DNA of 64,000 nt, from assembly GCA_028023455.1 (NCBI GenBank), contig JAQFVV010006208.1, forward strand, positions 11,986,984 to 12,050,983, given 5' to 3'. Under the pieces are notes generated by a model. That model saw only the letters and a list, made by a program, of their open reading frames with translations. It was not told the DNA's origin and did no database searches. Below are positions 60,639 to 64,000 of the stretch, in pieces. The DNA comes from Epiperipatus broadwayi (lineage: Eukaryota; Onychophora; Udeonychophora; Euonychophora; Peripatidae). Every line of letters begins with the position of its first letter. Within the stretch, counting starts at the first letter, position 1. A program made the translations under genes and the position numbers.

Positions 60639-61186
60639 CTTAAAATATCCCATAAGTAATGGACCTGCTTGACCTATATACAGAGTTGATGCAGAATCAA
60701 ATATAAGTTGTCTCGGTTTTCTATGAACCATTACTGTTTCATATTCCTCGCAATCAATAAATAATGTTACTTCATCCCCATCAACCCGAAATGCAAACCT
60801 TGACCACTGTTGTACAAAATTTGGCACAGCAAATGTTGCAATTATTTGTGACGAGACATGTTGATTTACATCAGTATAATACAAAGAAATATTTTGTCTT
60901 CCGTGCCCGTTAGTCGATATTTTGACTCCCAACTGTACAATAGTATCCAATGGATTGACTACAGCAAATAAATATCCTCCTTCAACAGTATCACATTTTA
61001 CAGTGATTAAAATAGAAAAATCCTTAGGAAGCTTTCCGGGAAGATAAATCCTATAAGGCGCCTTGATTTGTGCTCCTTCCGCCAATCCAAATGCTGGAAA
61101 GCCATCAAATCCACTGACAAAATAAATTGATTTAGAAGAAAATGGGATTTTAATACTCTGCAGTAAATCAATTTCAGGGGCTTGAT
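60639..61186 (-). CDS. Internal exon encoding a TSPN/laminin-G-like domain of a collagen (XV/XVIII-like)
   Basis: This is a single internal exon of 548 bp. Its 3' splice site is a T-rich tract ending in TTTTAG (AG at 61187-61188). Its 5' splice site is AAG|GTGAGT (GTGAGT at 60633-60638). The reading frame enters in phase 1 and leaves in phase 0, giving about 182 residues without a stop. The protein reads as a thrombospondin N-terminal-like beta-sandwich, with DFSILITVK, GGYLFAVVNP, VQLGVKI, NISLYYTD, WSRFAFRVDGDEVTLFIDC and the diagnostic FDSASTLYIGQAG. Two cysteines (VKCD and IDCEEY) could form the usual disulfide. Such domains sit at the N-terminus of FACIT, V/XI and XV/XVIII collagens in the extracellular matrix. 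The DCEEY and YIGQAG pieces look most like XV/XVIII (multiplexin). That subtype is an inference from memory of the family. No Gly-X-Y exon was recognised in the window, so the neighbouring introns are long or run outside it. Confidence 0.85.
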
Positions 61187-61599
61187 CTAAAATAATAATT
61201 AAAAAATGCAAATTAGCTTAATTATAAACAATTTTTGTTTTATATTGTAAAATTTATATTTAAAAATTTTGTTTGCTGTACATAATAAATTACATTAATA
61301 TTTTACTATAAAGCACACTAAACTTTACATTAAACATATCTCAATGTATATGTAAATAAAAGGAATAAATCACTCTTTCCACAGGCTATGAATTAAAAGC
61401 ATATAGTTTAGTCTGGATACTTCTGGTGCTCAAAGGTCACATGATTTCCTGAGAAACTAATCATTGGGATATTGATTTATAGACATTTTTAAAAACATAG
61501 CAACGGTACAAAGAGATATTGCAATGTCAATAATAAGTCTATTTTGTAAATGAAAAACTTCTGGAACTAATCATAAAAAAATGTTAATCATAAATAAGA

Positions 61600-62460
61600 T
61601 TTGAAATGCCAGGCACTCTTATACCTGGAGCCTAATTGTAAATACAGGGGATTTGAACTCAGATTTTCAAACCCCTTCACTATCCACACTATCTCATACT
61701 ACTGATACACATAACCACACACATGCAGAAAAGATAAATAATCACCAATATATGTATTTTGTGCTAAACCAGCACTCATCAGTTGGTCCAGATTACCATC
61801 TTCCATACATATATGTAATCAGAGCTCAGTTTATATCAAGATACCAAATCCTTACATTTTAATGGACAGGCCTCAACCTACTCCAACTCTTCAGCCAACC
61901 ATAATATTGAAAATCCTATGATAGAATCCCCAAATTCCATGCTGATGCCAATATTGTTGTCATGCCCATGTTGACCCCAAGTCACTCTGACCCCTCACAT
62001 ATAGGACAGTATCCATTAAATACATAAAAGAGGGATGGGAAAAATGCAGTTTTAATATGTAAGATTTGAAATACCAGGCACTCTTATAACTGAAGCTTAA
62101 TTATAAATATAGGGGATTTGAACTCAGACTTTCAAGCCCCTTCACTATCCACACTATCTCATACTACTGGGAATTCTATCATCAGATTTTCAATGGTATA
62201 AATAGCTGAAGAGTTGAAAGTTGGAGTAGGTTGAAGCCTGTCCATTAAAGTGTAAGGATTTGCTATCTTAATACAAACTGAGCACGGATTATATATATAT
62301 GGGAAATGGTAATCTGGACTAACTGATGAGTACTGATTTAGCACAAAATACTTATATTGGTGATTATTTATCTTTTCTGCATTTTGTGGTCATGTGTATC
62401 AGTAGTATGAGATAGTGTGGATAGTGAAGGGGCTTGAAAGTCTGAGTTCAAACCCCATAT
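61600..62460. repeat. HHR family B inverted cluster next to the TSPN exon
   Basis: The antisense HHR (61741-61795) and sense HHR (62308-62366) both have good CTGATGAG and stem I (TTGGT with ACCAA or ACTAA), but in both GAAA is AAAA. The cluster lies in the intron upstream of the collagen-like exon. The boundary AGGCACTCTTATACCTGGAG (61612) is repeated at 62079. Confidence 0.85.
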
Positions 62461-62857
62461 AGTAATGATAAATAAGCAAATAATTTTGAGTCTTTAAAAT
62501 TGTAAACAACATATAATTAAACACTGATATACAAAATACAATATTTGCAATGTCAATTTGAACATTTTGAGTATAAAAATTCATTGTGCTTTATTGTTCT
62601 TTCTTAATTGACAGATAGATAATGCTGCAAAATAAATCAGGAAACATTTTTATTAGAAGACAGCTGATTATCTAGAAAATAATAAATGTTTTTTTGTTTA
62701 TTATGTGCTCATTTAGCAATAGTTATAGAGTGAGCAGAGAGAGATTATTTATACATAAATGTATATTAAATACAAGCTTGAAAAATCATGTGATACTCTT
62801 TTGGTATATATGCCCATTTTCCAAAAAAAATGAAAGTTGCTTACAGCTAAAGCAGAG

Positions 62858-63405
62858 GCAAAACTCTTCATACAGGAGTGCCACCAGTGCGAGTCAGAGT
62901 AATCAATGAATGCAAGAAGGTTTGTGCATAAAATCTCCATCTGGTGTCTACTCATCCAATGTCCCTATACTAGTTTCCAGCTGCACTGGGTGACACTATT
63001 ATATGGAGAGTTTTCCAACTGTTTTAATAGCTTATGTAAGCATAGGAAATGAGGATCATGCGATGTTTACTGATTTAATACCAATAGGATGATGGTGGCT
63101 ATAACTATTAAAAAAACAAAGATATCAAAAAGTATAGATGCTAAACAGGGTTCAGACCCATATGACTACACAAGTGTATAAGCTTGAATTGAAAACATTA
63201 TTGTGTTCTCTTTTGGATCCCTAACATTATAGTTAACTAAATAGGTAAAATATGGTTGCTGGAGGGTTTGCAATAGATCCTAAGATCTAGATGCAGTGCT
63301 CTCACATTCAAGGCTCCTCACTGATGAAAGGCAAAGTTTATGCATAAATATTTTTGCATTTATTGATTACCCCAGCTTGCACTGAGTGGCGCTACTGTAT
63401 GGAGA
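62858..63405. repeat. HHR family A inverted pair with truncated ribozymes
   Basis: The antisense copy stops within the HHR (62955-62982; ACTAGTTTCCAGCTG). The sense copy keeps CTCCTCACTGATGAAAG (63313-63329) and then jumps to GCATAAAT. The terminus is split by the LINE at 63406-63802 and resumes to about 63845. Confidence 0.8.
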
Positions 63406-63802
63406 GAATATACATGTAAATGGAAAAAATGGATGATTTATTTTGTAAATTATGTAAGGAAGGAATAGAAAATATTAGGCATCTGTTAATTGAATGTAAA
63501 TGCTTGAAAACAGAAAGGGTACATATAATGAAGTTATGGAAGAATAAATATGAAAAAAGTGATTATATAGAAAGTGAATTATTGGTTTTTATGTTGGGTT
63601 TGGGAAAAGATAAAGGGGAATTAGATATAAAGGTTATAGAGTTGACAAAAATTTATGTTGTGGAAATGGGATGGAGCAGAATATGATAAAACTTAGAGTG
63701 GGGAATGGAAAATAAAGTGGCTAACAGGTTTATCTGGACATAATTGCTGAGATAATCTTAACTTTGTTTAAGGAGAAGCCACAATACATCACATCACATC
63801 AC
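63406..63802 (+). mobile_element. Non-LTR retrotransposon 3' end nested in an HHR family A repeat
   Basis: An open frame (63420-63686, 88 residues) reads FCKLCKEGIENIRHLLIECKCL, a C-x2-C...H-x4-C zinc knuckle, then MKLWKNKYEKSDYIESELL and LGLGKDKGELDIKVIELTK. It is the same family as 2730-3900. The 3' end is a short ACATC microsatellite (63786-63805). Family A sequence stops at TATGGAGAG (about 63405) and resumes at TGTTTTGACAGCTTG (about 63803), so the LINE inserted into an existing family A copy. Confidence 0.8.
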
Positions 63803-64000
63803 ATCTGTTTTGACAGCTTGTGTAAGCATAGTAAATGGTGTTCATGTTTTGTCTACAATTAGCTAATAACTGAAGTGGTTATAATATATAATTGCTGATT
63901 TAGTATATGATTTTTGTAGTAAATTATAAGCTAGTTGAGTCACTTTCTAACATTATGGTATGAAATCTTTAAACTATTAGATTGAAAAGTATAAACTGCA

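Overview
The window looks like AT-rich, intron- and intergene-type DNA from a multicellular animal, probably an invertebrate. There are no operons or long ORFs. One spliced exon of an animal extracellular-matrix gene is present, with Penelope-like, non-LTR and Merlin-like transposon relics, tRNA-Gly-derived SINEs and many microsatellites. I cannot name the species from the sequence.

The only convincing host coding sequence is one 548-bp exon at 60639-61186 on the minus strand. It has clean splice sites and encodes a thrombospondin-N-terminal/laminin-G-like (TSPN) domain that most resembles collagens of the XV/XVIII type. I recognised no other exon of that gene. Much of the rest is transposon-derived.

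The most striking content is a set of short repeats that carry type I hammerhead self-cleaving ribozyme (HHR) motifs. Family A has stem II GCC-ACAA-GC and an ACTAGT stem III. Its copies lie near 3.9-4.3, 9.0-9.6, 10.4-11.2, 14.9-15.2, 22.7-23.8, 32.7-33.0, 51.2-52.2 and 62.9-63.4 kb. Family B has stem II TGCT/AGCA and stem III ATACGTAT. Its copies lie near 0.3-2.5, 5.5-7.1, 7.8, 13.1, 31.3, 37.7, 39.3-39.9, 48.5, 49.6 and 61.7-62.4 kb. Family C is a single element at 52.8-53.1 kb with a textbook HHR. Several copies keep every core residue and have matching two-part stem I helices. Family B also forms tandem monomers of about 0.4-0.5 kb (5.5-7.1 kb), and all families often sit as head-to-head inverted pairs. 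This resembles metazoan retrozymes and Penelope-associated hammerheads.

A possible autonomous partner is in the same window: Penelope-like elements (PLEs). The 42.66-45.36 kb copy keeps a YVDD reverse-transcriptase motif and a GIY-YIG tail but is broken by stops and frameshifts. The 31.5-32.55 kb copy keeps an open 121-codon GIY-YIG endonuclease frame. Three PLE copies carry a tRNA-like sequence with A and B boxes directly downstream of the endonuclease stop, and a fourth fragment (54.6-54.9 kb) carries the tRNA-like part alone.

Other mobile DNA: two Merlin/IS1016-like DNA transposons (19.4-20.9 and 25.2-26.8 kb); at least two non-LTR retrotransposon families, mostly 3' ends; six tRNA-Gly-derived SINEs; a foldback element with a twelve-copy 40-bp array (58.8-60.3 kb); and small MITE-like inverted repeats. 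Large stretches (about 15.3-19.4, 33-35.5, 45.4-48.4 and 56.2-58.3 kb) are AT-rich DNA in which I see nothing definite.
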